A DNA stretch of 64,000 nt from Cytophagales bacterium (GTDB lineage: Bacteria > Bacteroidota > Bacteroidia > Cytophagales > Cyclobacteriaceae): contig JAKSBZ010000101.1 of assembly GCA_022360875.1 (NCBI GenBank), positions 1-64,000 on the forward strand, written 5' to 3'. The position numbers were made by a program, and so were the translations under genes. Positions 1-10,100 of the stretch are shown in pieces. The stretch's first letter is position 1. Each line of letters starts with the position of its first letter. The notes under the pieces were generated by a model. It was given only the letters and a program-made list of their open reading frames with translations. It was not told the DNA's origin and made no database searches.

Positions 1-44
1 AAAAAACATCAACAACAAGCCAACACTAATAAAACCTGAATTTA

Positions 45-1313
45 ATGGACCATACGGCAACCGCGGAAAAAGACCGCTCCCGCGAATTTCTCAGCCTGTT
101 AAAATCTTTCGAAAACAAAGCACCCGAAATCATATTCGAATGGAACGACCCAGAAACCGAAGCCCGGGGCTGGGCCGTCATCAACTCGCTCCGCGGCGGA
201 GCTGCCGGAGGCGGCACCCGCATGCGCCTGGGGCTCGACAAACACGAGGTGATCTCGCTGGCCAAAACCATGGAGATAAAATTCACGGTTTCCGGGCCGG
301 CTATCGGAGGCGCCAAGTCGGGCATAAATTTCGACCCCCGCGACCCGCGAAAGGAAGGCGTGCTTAAAAGGTGGTACAAGGCCGTCACGCCTCTGCTGAA
401 AAACTACTACGGCACGGGAGGCGATCTTAACGTTAACGAAAAAAGCGAAGTCATTCCGATAACCGAAAGCTACGGACTTTGGCACCCGCAGGAAGGCGTC
501 GTTAACGGACATTTCCGAGCCGACTCACCAGAGATGATCAAAAAACTGGAACAGCTGCGGCTGGGCGCCAAAAAGGTAATCGAGGACGCCCGCTACTCCC
601 CTTCTGTCTCGCGGAAGTTCAGCGTTTCGGACATGATAACGGGCTGGGGCGTCGCCGAGTCGGTGAAGCACTTTTATTCGATCTGGGAAGGACAGCAAGC
701 CGGCAAAAAGGCAATCATACAGGGCTGGGGCAATGTAGCCTCTTCCGCGGCCTATTACCTCGCCAAAGAAGGCGTGCGCATTGTCGGTATCATTGACCGC
801 ACCGGAGGCCTTATCCGCCCCGAAGGCATCGGATACGAAGAAATCAGAGATTTGTACCTTAACAAAAAAGGCAGCCGGCTCAGCGCTCCTTCCCTGCTTA
901 CGTTCGAGGAAACCAACGAAAAAATCTGGGATGCCGGAGCGGAAATTTTCATTCCGGCCGCCGCTTCGCGCCTGGTCACCAAAGAACAAGTCGAGCGGAT
1001 GGTCCACAACAGACTTGAAGTAATTGCCTGCGGCGCCAACGTGCCGTTCGCCAACCCGGAAATCTTTTTCGGCGAAACAGCACATTTCGCCGACGAACGC
1101 ACGGCTGTAATCCCGGACTTCATCGCAAACAGCGGCATGGCAAGAACCTTCTCTTTCCTTATGGAAACCAACGCAGAAGTTACCGACCAGGCGATTTTTC
1201 GGGCCGTTTCCTCCACTGTCAAACAAGCGCTGCTAAACGTCCGGTCAGTCAATCCGGAATCCACCGGCCTTTCGAAAACCGCTTTCAAACTGGCCATGGA
1301 TCAGCTGCTGTAA
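45..1313 (+). CDS. Glu/Leu/Phe/Val dehydrogenase family protein
   Basis: This 422-residue protein belongs to the NAD(P)-dependent amino-acid dehydrogenase family, which oxidatively deaminates an amino acid to its 2-oxo acid plus ammonia. The N-terminal substrate domain shows the glycine-rich catalytic region GPAIGGAKSGI (around residues 84-94), whose lysine is the expected catalytic residue. The second half has a Rossmann dinucleotide motif, QGWGNVASSAAYYLAKEG, near residues 226-243. The length is normal for the family. The ATG at 45 is the first in frame and only 44 bases precede it in the window, so the promoter cannot be judged. It ends 18 bases from the convergent LRR gene. Substrate (glutamate or a branched/aromatic amino acid) cannot be decided from the sequence by eye. 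Confidence 0.9.
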   Translation: MDHTATAEKDRSREFLSLLKSFENKAPEIIFEWNDPETEARGWAVINSLRGGAAGGGTRMRLGLDKHEVISLAKTMEIKFTVSGPAIGGAKSGINFDPRDPRKEGVLKRWYKAVTPLLKNYYGTGGDLNVNEKSEVIPITESYGLWHPQEGVVNGHFRADSPEMIKKLEQLRLGAKKVIEDARYSPSVSRKFSVSDMITGWGVAESVKHFYSIWEGQQAGKKAIIQGWGNVASSAAYYLAKEGVRIVGIIDRTGGLIRPEGIGYEEIRDLYLNKKGSRLSAPSLLTFEETNEKIWDAGAEIFIPAAASRLVTKEQVERMVHNRLEVIACGANVPFANPEIFFGETAHFADERTAVIPDFIANSGMARTFSFLMETNAEVTDQAIFRAVSSTVKQALLNVRSVNPESTGLSKTAFKLAMDQLL

Positions 1314-1331
1314 GCGCCCCGGAAACCGAAA

Positions 1332-2636
1332 TCAATAATTCAACACCACTCCTTTGGCTTCAAGTTCCCGGATCAGCGGCTTTTCCTTCATTTCACCTCT
1401 TTTGGTGAACCCATTTTCTCCCAGATAAAGCAGCTGCAGCCGCTGGCTTTTGAACCGGCGAGCCTCGGGCAACTCCTCGATCTGATTATTCGAAAGATTC
1501 AAATCCTCAAGCACTTCAAGTTCAAAAACATCTTCGGGAAATTCGGTAAGGTAATTCATGTGAGCATGAAGCACTTTAAGCCGCGGAAGCTTTTTCAGGT
1601 CAATACCCAGCGCGACCAGCTTATTGTCCTGGATGTAAAGCTTCTCCAGCATCTTCATTTCCTCCAAAAACTTAGGCAGTGCTATCAAACAATTATGCGC
1701 AACATACAGCGTTTTCAGCTGTTTCAATTCCTGAAGACGCGCAGGAAACTCAGCCAGCTGATTGTAATAAATATCGAGCTGTTTCAGACTGCGGGCCTGA
1801 AAAACCGCCGGCGGAATTTCTTTGAAAAGGTTGTCGTACAAAACAATGTATTCCAGGCTGTCAAACCCGGCAAACACCTCAGGCAGTTCCGACAAGTGGT
1901 TTTTACCCAAATTCAGTACTTTCAAAGTTTGGAGCCGGGAAATTTCTTTAGGTACAGAATAGATTTTATTGCCGTTCAGACAAAGCGTCTTCAAGCAACA
2001 AAGCTTCGGAATGTCCTTGCCTCTCAGCTCCAGGCTGTTGTCACCTAAATTCAGCGACCTCAAGCGTCTGTTCTTCTTCAGTTTTTTTGGAAAAACCGCT
2101 AGCTGATTGCTTTCCATATCCAAACTCTCAAGCTTTTTCAGTTTTCGGATCGTCCTCGGAAATTCGGAAAGTCCATTGCCGCTAAGACGCAGCGTACGCA
2201 GATTCTTCAGCCTAGGAAACCAAAAGCGAATCGGACTATCCGAAGCAAGCCATTCCAGCTCTCGCTCCTGAGCCAGCTTCTTTCGATAAAGAGAATCCCG
2301 TTTGCGCGGTATTCGAACTTTTCGCCAGCGCTTTTTCCCGTTGTGCTCATGCTCGATTAACCGCAGCTTCTTCAGGCGTTTAAGCTTTCTGGGCAGCCGG
2401 AAAATTCCGGAACCCGACAGATACAGTTCCTCTAAGTTTTTGCATTCGAAAATCCACTTTGGCAACTCGCCAAGAGGGGCACCTCCCAAATGCATCAAAG
2501 GACAAAAAATCACGCGCGTTACGGTATCCTTCCGCGTGCTCTGTGCAATTTTTTTGTAATGATAAACCATTCGGTTTTGCCCGAATGAAGCAACACACAC
2601 AAACGAAAACAGTAAATAAAAAGTAAAATTTTTCAT
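1332..2636 (-). CDS. Secreted leucine-rich-repeat protein
   Basis: A 434-residue protein beginning with a typical Sec signal peptide (MKNFTFYLLFSFVCVASFG, cleavage near residue 20). I chose the ATG at 2636 because the longer reading frame to 2747 would bury this signal peptide. The rest is about a dozen leucine-rich repeats of the bacterial type (L-x-x-L-x-L-x-x-N-x-L-x-x-L/F-P). After the first repeat there is a strongly basic insertion of roughly 45 residues rich in K and R. LRR proteins bind other proteins; no enzyme domain is seen. No T9SS tail is present. It is transcribed away from the kinase-like gene at 2834, with a shared 197-base AT-rich region between them. Function is unknown beyond probable protein binding outside the cytoplasm. 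Confidence 0.85.
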   Translation of the reverse strand: MKNFTFYLLFSFVCVASFGQNRMVYHYKKIAQSTRKDTVTRVIFCPLMHLGGAPLGELPKWIFECKNLEELYLSGSGIFRLPRKLKRLKKLRLIEHEHNGKKRWRKVRIPRKRDSLYRKKLAQERELEWLASDSPIRFWFPRLKNLRTLRLSGNGLSEFPRTIRKLKKLESLDMESNQLAVFPKKLKKNRRLRSLNLGDNSLELRGKDIPKLCCLKTLCLNGNKIYSVPKEISRLQTLKVLNLGKNHLSELPEVFAGFDSLEYIVLYDNLFKEIPPAVFQARSLKQLDIYYNQLAEFPARLQELKQLKTLYVAHNCLIALPKFLEEMKMLEKLYIQDNKLVALGIDLKKLPRLKVLHAHMNYLTEFPEDVFELEVLEDLNLSNNQIEELPEARRFKSQRLQLLYLGENGFTKRGEMKEKPLIRELEAKGVVLNY

Positions 2637-2833
2637 AGCAGCCAATTTAAATATACAAGCAGGCTGCAACTTGGCGCGCATGCGCAAACAGCAACCTTTG
2701 ATTGGAAAAACTATTAGAACTAAACTATCAGTTGTTAAACTACACATTTAGTTTCAATATAAAAAATTTTATTTTAAACAACATTATCAACATATATTAA
2801 TTTAATAATAATGAAGACAAAGCATTAATTGGA

Positions 2834-5317
2834 ATGATCCAATTTGACCGGCCTGGAAAGCAAAATAAGAGGCGTTCTGCGGGACAAAGAACAAAAGGGG
2901 TTGAAATTGCCCCTCCAATACAGCCCTTGCTGAGCAAAGAAACCTATGCACAGCTGCACGGCAATCCTGGAAACCAAAAAAAATCCGAACACCAAAAACA
3001 AATTGAAGATCATTTAGAACATTACGCGTTTCTGAAAGAAGAAATTGAACAGCTGGGAGAATCGCGAGAAGGCCGAGGGACTCCCAAGGGAATGCAGGAC
3101 AACATCTACAAAGCGCTGCGCGCGCTCCACAAACTGGAACAGCTGATTTTCAAATGGAAAAAAACCGTTTCATTCAGCCAAAGCGACCTGGAGATGAGAA
3201 CCGACGAAAGCGAACTGGGCATCAACCTTAGGCTGCTGGATGAAATACAGGAGGAACGCGCTTTTGTCACATACTATTTGCGGTTTTACGGCCTTGGCCT
3301 CATGCCCAGCTACAAATACGGCCTGATGGAAGCGCCTAATGTGCTTTACCCGGAAGCGCTTCAGGCCGTCATGCACAGCACCAAAAGAGAAGCCAACCTG
3401 TTTTTGATGCACGCCGAAGGCGATGGAAAAACCCACAACGAAACCATAAAAAACCGTCTGATGGCAAACATCGGGCAACTCATGGCTTTCCCTACCGGCG
3501 TAAAAATCCTGTCGTTCCTGGCCCAAAACATGAGCCGGGAAGGCTTTACGCCAAGCCTGAACCTGACCGCCCAAAGTCCGCCGGGAAAAATACAGCCGGA
3601 AATGGATTTCAATGCCGAGGAAGATTCCCTCAGCATCGACACCTCATGGAAAGCATCAAGCTACTTTGTGCAGGTGAGGCAAGAAACCAAAATCTCCCCG
3701 CTTAAAAGACTTTTAAAACGTAAAAAGAACCAGCCGCTGACCTTCACTACTCCTTACCTGCAGCTCGCAAGACTGCTGGATTCCTATGCTTATGCAAAAA
3801 AAGGCGTCCCAAAAAGCCGGGCGGACCAGCTGATTAAGGAAGATATGATAAAACTGTACAACGAAGCAGGACTGGAAACTCCCGACAACCTGGAAATGCT
3901 TAAGGCAAGCAGCGGCTTCGAAAGTATCCAAGCGCCAGACGGATCGGGCAACACGACCGGCAGAGCAAACTCTATCGAAGCGCCCGAAATGCAGTTTGAT
4001 GCGCCACAAAAAGAAAACAGTCAGGAATCCGGCTTAAGCACCAGGCGAAACATGAGTCCCAAAAACCGCCAAACGATATACGGACTTCGGCGCCCCATAG
4101 GACCAAAACTGCAGAAAGACCAGGAAGAAATAGACAAACTCACGCCATCCCTCGGTTTTTCGACGCAGGACATTGACTTCAGCACATTCCACATCCTGGG
4201 CGAACAGGGCGCCTACGGCTCGGTTTACGGCTTCCGCACCTTGAGCGGAGAAGAGCGCATCATGAAATTCGTCAGCGTATCGGATGAATACAAGCTGGCA
4301 TTTTCCCGCAATCCAGAGAAAGAGGCCTTCGCTTCCAATTTCATCAAAAGCCTCGGACAGCGGGTTGACGCTCCGGCCACTCTCGCTATTGGCAAAGAAG
4401 AGCCCTACCTCGACGAGCTGCGCGAACAGGCTGCGCGCTGCCCGAATCCCGAAACCAGAGCGAGCCTGAAAAAAGACATTGCTTTGGCAAAAAAACGTTC
4501 GTACCGCTACTCCTGCCTTGTGATGGAAAAAGTGGCGGGAGTTACCAGAAATCAGCTAATGAAAGAATACGGAACTGCTTCGGGCCATGCGCAGCTTCAG
4601 CGTGTTGCGCAATGGGCCGACTATCAGGCCGCCATGGGCGAACTGTACGTCTATGACCTTGTGCTTGGAAACTACGATCGCTTCTGGATGACTATCCACG
4701 GTGGAAACGCCATGTTCAATGTCAAAATGGACCGGTACAGAAACAACGGAGCACCTAAAGTGGTGCCGCAGGAAGGAAAGCCAATAAATGCCATTGACCA
4801 GACCCTGAGCTCGTACGGGCAGCATATGATGGTTCGCTACCTCAGAGATCAGCAGTTTGTCAATCAGGGTAAAAATGCCACAGAAAAGAAAGCGAACAAT
4901 ATAAAATTCTCCATGGCAGGAAAAACAGCCGTCGAAGCGGAAGACCTGCCTTTTCACTTCCAAAGTCAGACCCAAACGCAACTGAGTTTTATCCGCAAGC
5001 TTTTCAAACAGGTGCTGGACAGCTTAATGAAAAAAGATCTGGGCAAATCCATGCCTATCCACTTCATGCAGACAATACTAGGCGAGGAAGACAATTTCCG
5101 CGCCCTGGAAATCGGAATGGTTGAGGCCATGCTGCAGCTGCGCAACAAAAGAGACATGCTCCGGGCTTTCTCCAAAGTGCAGTACTCAGAGTTCTCCCAC
5201 GATGCGGACTATCTGTTCGAAACCTGCCAGATGGTGGACGATTTAGTCTCCAGCTACGGAGAAGGCGTCCTGGAAGACAAGCTTGAAGAAGAAAAATTCC
5301 ACGTACGGGGTTTGTAG
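2834..5317 (+). CDS. Large protein with a divergent actin-fragmin-kinase-like kinase domain
   Basis: An 827-residue protein without signal peptide or membrane segment. Residues about 450-670 carry kinase-fold landmarks: a glycine-rich loop GEQGAYGSV (456-464), a candidate ATP-binding Lys478 (IMKF), a hinge-like stretch YSCLVMEKVAG (559-569), a catalytic-loop-like DLVLGNYDRF (608-617) and a metal-binding-like IDQ (Asp655). The N-x-D-R-F arrangement resembles actin-fragmin kinase, PI-kinase and HipA-type folds rather than ordinary Ser/Thr kinases. The N-terminal 400 residues are mostly helical and charged. Around 210-320, PTGVKILSFL and later spacing recall peptidase M91 (NleD-like) effectors, but no HExxH is present. 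The polar N-terminus and linker (350-430) look like those of secreted effectors; this is inference. It is monocistronic, with a terminator at 5384. Confidence 0.6.
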   Translation: MIQFDRPGKQNKRRSAGQRTKGVEIAPPIQPLLSKETYAQLHGNPGNQKKSEHQKQIEDHLEHYAFLKEEIEQLGESREGRGTPKGMQDNIYKALRALHKLEQLIFKWKKTVSFSQSDLEMRTDESELGINLRLLDEIQEERAFVTYYLRFYGLGLMPSYKYGLMEAPNVLYPEALQAVMHSTKREANLFLMHAEGDGKTHNETIKNRLMANIGQLMAFPTGVKILSFLAQNMSREGFTPSLNLTAQSPPGKIQPEMDFNAEEDSLSIDTSWKASSYFVQVRQETKISPLKRLLKRKKNQPLTFTTPYLQLARLLDSYAYAKKGVPKSRADQLIKEDMIKLYNEAGLETPDNLEMLKASSGFESIQAPDGSGNTTGRANSIEAPEMQFDAPQKENSQESGLSTRRNMSPKNRQTIYGLRRPIGPKLQKDQEEIDKLTPSLGFSTQDIDFSTFHILGEQGAYGSVYGFRTLSGEERIMKFVSVSDEYKLAFSRNPEKEAFASNFIKSLGQRVDAPATLAIGKEEPYLDELREQAARCPNPETRASLKKDIALAKKRSYRYSCLVMEKVAGVTRNQLMKEYGTASGHAQLQRVAQWADYQAAMGELYVYDLVLGNYDRFWMTIHGGNAMFNVKMDRYRNNGAPKVVPQEGKPINAIDQTLSSYGQHMMVRYLRDQQFVNQGKNATEKKANNIKFSMAGKTAVEAEDLPFHFQSQTQTQLSFIRKLFKQVLDSLMKKDLGKSMPIHFMQTILGEEDNFRALEIGMVEAMLQLRNKRDMLRAFSKVQYSEFSHDADYLFETCQMVDDLVSSYGEGVLEDKLEEEKFHVRGL

Positions 5318-5383
5318 AGATTCCCAGCCTGCCTGTTAAAAATATGCGCGCAGCACGATGAAACCTCATCCATTCCCAAAAGC

Positions 5384-5414
5384 AAAAAGCGCGGCTCAAT
5401 ACACCGCGCTTTTT
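5384..5414. terminator. Bidirectional intrinsic terminator
   Basis: GCGCGG (5389-5394) pairs with CCGCGC (5404-5409), flanked by an A-run on the left and a T-run on the right, so it can act for the kinase-like gene (+) and for susD (-), which converge here. Confidence 0.85.
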
Positions 5415-5442
5415 TATTTACCAAATCAATATATCACTCAAA

Positions 5443-7059
5443 TCAGTACCCTTTGTTCTGAGTCAGTTTCGGGTTTTTATCCCGCTCACCCTGCGGAATC
5501 GGCTGCAAGTAGTGCTTTTCCAAAAAAACCTGTTTTGGCCTATTGTCCACAACATAGCTCATGTCGTATTTGACTGTTCCGTCTTCCTCCTTAGTCACTA
5601 CAACACCGTGAAAATACTTGCCGTGCAGCACCTCCACACTTTTTCTCCAGCGAATCAAATCCCACCAGCGAAGATCTTCATAAGCGGTCTCCAAGCGTCT
5701 TTCGTGTCTAAGCTTTTCTCTCATTACCTCCTTGCTCAGCCCGGCCTCAAAGTTGTCCATGTTCAAGCGCCCGCGAATCGGTTTGATGCAATTGTAAACC
5801 AAATCCGTAGGTCCGTTTAGCTCATTTTCCGCTTCAGCGCAGTTCAGCAAGATCTCTGCCAGTCGGAAAACCTTCCAGCTGATTGTGCACTCTTCCCATG
5901 ACACTCCCTTCGGCAGCGTTTCGTCCAAATGCTTGCGTACATAATATCCTGTAATGGTGTGCAAAGCCGACTTGTTAATAGCATCCGGCCCGTCAGGAGA
6001 TGAGGTGTCCATCACTTTTCCCTTAAATTCAGCCCCGTGGTAAAGAATAGTTGCGTAGAACCTAGGATCCCGGTTCTCGTAAGGATGCTTCGGATCGTAG
6101 CCGCTGTTTGGATCGGTAATCGGCAGCCCGTTGCTCATATAGTAGGCGTCAACCAGTTCCTGCGTCGGATTGGTCTGGGATCCCCATAAAGCCGCATAGC
6201 TAAACGGAAGATTGTATACATCAAAACGATGTCCTTTGGTGGTTTTGCCGCTGAAAAGAATTTCGAAAATCACCTCAGCGTCGCCGCCCTTCGAAGCAAA
6301 CAGCTCCGAATAGCTCGGGTTAAGAACAAAATTTTCCGAATCGATGATCCGCTTGGAATAGTCAATACACTTGGCCCAACGCTGTGCATACAACATAGCA
6401 CGCGATCCCAGTGCCCAGCAGGCTTCCTTTGTCGCCCTTCCGTTCTCGATTTTTGCCTTATACGGCAGAATATCATCTATTTCATCAAGCTCCTTGTCGA
6501 TGAAATCCCAAATATCAGAAGCCGGCGTGCGCGGCAACAACAATTCATCTTCAAGCGTCTGCGCCTTAGTAATTAAAGGCATATCCCCGTACCGCTTCAC
6601 CATTTCAAAATAAAATTTAGCCCTAAGCCAGCGCGCTTCGGCAATTGTCTGGGTTTTAAAGCCCTCGCTCAGCGCCGTACTCGCTCCAACATTTTCGATA
6701 TACTCATTGGTTTTCCGGATCGCTCTGTATTTCCACGCGCTCATCTCCCCGGGATTTCTTGTAGCACTCATCAACCCGGGAACTACGACTGACTGCGAAC
6801 TAATCCAGCCTGATTTTGTCCGGCCGTTATCCGTACAATTATCAGTCATATAGTAAGTTGGGGCATCATTATACCTCAAACTAAAAGGATTATAAATATT
6901 GTTGTAAATATCACTTAAATAAGCCTCTGCTAAACTTTCGTCCTCATACACTAACGGAGAACCAATAATGCGCAAAGGTTCACGGTCCAGATAATCTTCG
7001 CAGGACTGCAAAACAAAAGAGGCGGCAATTGCAAATACTATTTTTATATATTTATTCAT
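5443..7059 (-). CDS. SusD/RagB-type nutrient-binding outer-membrane lipoprotein
   Basis: A 538-residue lipoprotein with signal peptide and lipobox (VLQSC, lipidated Cys at residue 20), followed by the EDYLD motif usual in SusD proteins. It carries the family layout: an N-terminal helical SusD-like part with the WLRAKFYFEMVKRYGDMPL region (TPR-like helices), and the C-terminal RagB/SusD domain with RHERRLETAYEDLRWWDLIRW. It sits on the cell surface as the lid of the SusC channel and captures substrate. It is 53 bases downstream of susC and surely cotranscribed. No glycoside hydrolase, peptidase or sulfatase gene adjoins the pair, so the substrate cannot be guessed. Confidence 0.95.
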   Translation of the reverse strand: MNKYIKIVFAIAASFVLQSCEDYLDREPLRIIGSPLVYEDESLAEAYLSDIYNNIYNPFSLRYNDAPTYYMTDNCTDNGRTKSGWISSQSVVVPGLMSATRNPGEMSAWKYRAIRKTNEYIENVGASTALSEGFKTQTIAEARWLRAKFYFEMVKRYGDMPLITKAQTLEDELLLPRTPASDIWDFIDKELDEIDDILPYKAKIENGRATKEACWALGSRAMLYAQRWAKCIDYSKRIIDSENFVLNPSYSELFASKGGDAEVIFEILFSGKTTKGHRFDVYNLPFSYAALWGSQTNPTQELVDAYYMSNGLPITDPNSGYDPKHPYENRDPRFYATILYHGAEFKGKVMDTSSPDGPDAINKSALHTITGYYVRKHLDETLPKGVSWEECTISWKVFRLAEILLNCAEAENELNGPTDLVYNCIKPIRGRLNMDNFEAGLSKEVMREKLRHERRLETAYEDLRWWDLIRWRKSVEVLHGKYFHGVVVTKEEDGTVKYDMSYVVDNRPKQVFLEKHYLQPIPQGERDKNPKLTQNKGY

Positions 7060-7112
7060 TTGTTTCTGTTTTAAAATTTAAAAACAAGTGTCTCATACCC
7101 TGTACATCTATG

Positions 7113-10100
7113 CTAGAATATAATGTTCACACCCATAGAATAGCTCTTCATAACAGGATAAAACGGTGTCGGATTCGCAGGGCCGTCAGGATCCAGATAA
7201 TCCACAGCGGAAAAAGTCAGCAAGTTCGTACCGGTAAAGAAAAAACGCACAGAACTAATATTCAGATAGTTCTGCAGCTTCGAACTGTTCAAATTATATT
7301 CGAAAGTAAGATTCTTAAGCCTCAGGTAGGACGCATCCACCATCCAAAAATCCGTGTTTTTGTCGTTGTTTACCGGCATGCCCACTCCCAGCCTAGGATA
7401 TTTCGCATCACGGTTTTCGGGACTCCAGCTATCATTCAGTTCCTTAATATTGTTTCCATTATTAATAAACGAGGCCAACCTGTGTTGCTTTTCGTAATTT
7501 GCAGCACCTTGCCAGTTGGTTGTCAGTCCAAATCCCTTATAAGAAAGCGAGAAATTAATACCGTAAATAATTTCGGGCTGAGCCACTTTACCTATTACTG
7601 TTCGGTCGTCTCCGTCAATCTTTCCATCCGGCACGCCCTCCGGCCCGCTTATGTCAACGTACCGGATATCCCCGGGCTGAAGGCTGGAGTTGTCGTTATT
7701 GTCCTGTATTGCCCAGCTGTCGATTTCCTCCTGGCTCTGAAACAACCCGTTACTTAAGTAGCCAAAGCGAGTTCCGTAAGCTCGTCCCTCTTTTTTCATC
7801 AAATCAGAAACATCCGCAGGCTCATCAATCTCAATTATTTCATTGGTCGCATAGCTGAAGGTTGTTCCCAAATTCCAATGCAAGCCATTCCAGTCATCTT
7901 TATAGTTCAAAACCACTTCCACACCTTTGCTATCCATAATCCCGAAGTTTTCATGTGGCAAAGCCGCCCCGAATGTTCCGGGCACTGAAGCCGAACGAGG
8001 GTACAGTATATCCTTTGTGCGTCTGGTGTAGTAATCAAAGGTTCCGGAAATTCTGTCTTCAAGAATGCCAAAATCTACCCCAATGTTTGCGTCTGTGGAA
8101 GTCTCCCAGGTAATGTCCGGATTCGGAACAGCCTTTGGCCTAATCCCCTTGTTGAACCCATCTCCGAAAACATGCCCCTTATAAAACTCGAAGCCTGATA
8201 AAAACTGATACGGAGGCACTTTGTCATTTCCGGACTGCCCATAAGACAATCGCAGTTTCAAATTCGAGATTAATGAAACTTGATCTTTGAAAAAGGACTC
8301 CTCACTAACTCTCCAGCCTACTGATGCCGCAGGAAACAAACCCCAGCGATCCTTAAAGTTGTATGAACCGTCATACCTGACATTCGCCTGGAGCAGATAT
8401 TTTCCGGCGTAATCATAACTCACCCTTCCCGCAAAACCAACCATAGCCTTCACACTTGCCTTACCGTTTGCTTTCTGGACTTCATCCCCCCCGGCATAAA
8501 GCTGCTGAACTTCCTTCGAAATAAATGCTTCCCTGTAACCTTCCAATTCATGCCATTTTTCTTCGGAGCCCTCTGCCAGCGCCAGCACATTAAGATTGTG
8601 CTTGCCGAATGAGCGAGCATAATTCACACTCCCCAAAAATGTCAAATACTGTTTTTCCGATTTGTAGCGGGAAAGATTCATTGTTCCCTCTGCCGGTGGA
8701 CTAGTGTACTTGCCGGACTTCCTGTCGAGAATCCAGTACCGAAACGGTGTATTAAAATAAGTTCTGTCAAAATACTCTTTGTCAAACGACAAACGACCCT
8801 TCAGCGTCAAGCCTTTCACAGACGGAATTTTCAGCGTTGCATTGACACCGGTGTTGTAAATGGACTTTTTAAACTCTCTGTTTCCGGAATGATAGGCAAA
8901 GCCAATCGGATTACTATTGAATCCGTTGTAGCCCAGGCCGTTTTCCACCACCGTATCTCCCTGAACAAACGACACATAAGCCGGAAAGGTCGGCACTGAC
9001 TCCATCATATTATACCAATGGTGTATTGAATTAGGTTCGTTCCGGTTCTCCTGCCGAAAAGCCATATCCACCGACAGCTTGAAATTGTCGGTCACCTGTG
9101 CATCCACATTGGAGCGCATACTGTATTTCTTAAAACCTGTTGTCCGCAGCAAGCCCTCCTGATCCATGAAATCTCCCGAAACATAGTACTGAATTTTCTC
9201 GGTCCCTCCCGAAATGGAAAGCTCATGTTTATGCATCGGAGCCGAATCTTCCATAACCTCACCCCACCAGTCTGTCCCTTCATATCCTTTTTCCTTAATG
9301 CGATATTTCTCGATCTCCTCAGCCGTATAAAAGGGATCGTCTCCGTCATTTTTCCGCGCCTGGTTATAATTCACCGCATACTCGTAGGCATTCATCATTT
9401 CCGGCTCCTGCGTTACTTTCTGTATCGAGTAGGTCCCTGTATATGAAATCTCAGCCTTTCCCGACTTTCCCCGCTTTGTGGTAATCAGCACCACTCCATT
9501 CGCACCGCGCGATCCGTAAATCGCCGTACTTGACGCATCTTTCAGCACAACAAAATCCTGAATATCATTCGGGTTGATCCTTGACCATGGCCGCTGCACT
9601 CCGTCAACCAACACCAGCGGCGCATTTGCCTTATTTGTCTTGTCGCCATTTGTTCTCAGCGTACCGAAACTGCGAATGAAAAAAGATCCTGCATCAACGC
9701 CTGGCTGTCCGTTGGACTGCACGGTATACACTCCCGCCAGCTTGCCGGCCAAAGAGTGAGTCAAAGATGTTCCCACGTCTTTCACCAGATCTTCTCCCTT
9801 AACCTGCGCTACAGAGCCCGTTAAATCCTTTTTCTTCTGCACGCCGTAGCCGATTGTCACCACCTCTTCAAGCTGGGTAACATCTGCTTTCATTACCACA
9901 TCAATCATTGTTTGATTGCCTACAGCAATTTCCTGCTTCACATAACCAATATAGCTGAAAACCAATATATCTTCAGGCAACACCTCAATGGAAAACCTGC
10001 CGTTAAAATCTGTTGCTGTCCCGCTCGTGGTCCCTTTAATAAACAAATTCAGAGAAATCAGCGGTTCGCCCTGTTCATCGGTAACCCGCCCGGTTACCTT

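Noticed and set aside
2834-4000. Calling an active M91 metallopeptidase in the N-terminal half
   Set aside because: No HExxH motif is present; only a loose layout resemblance remains, so it is mentioned as inference only.
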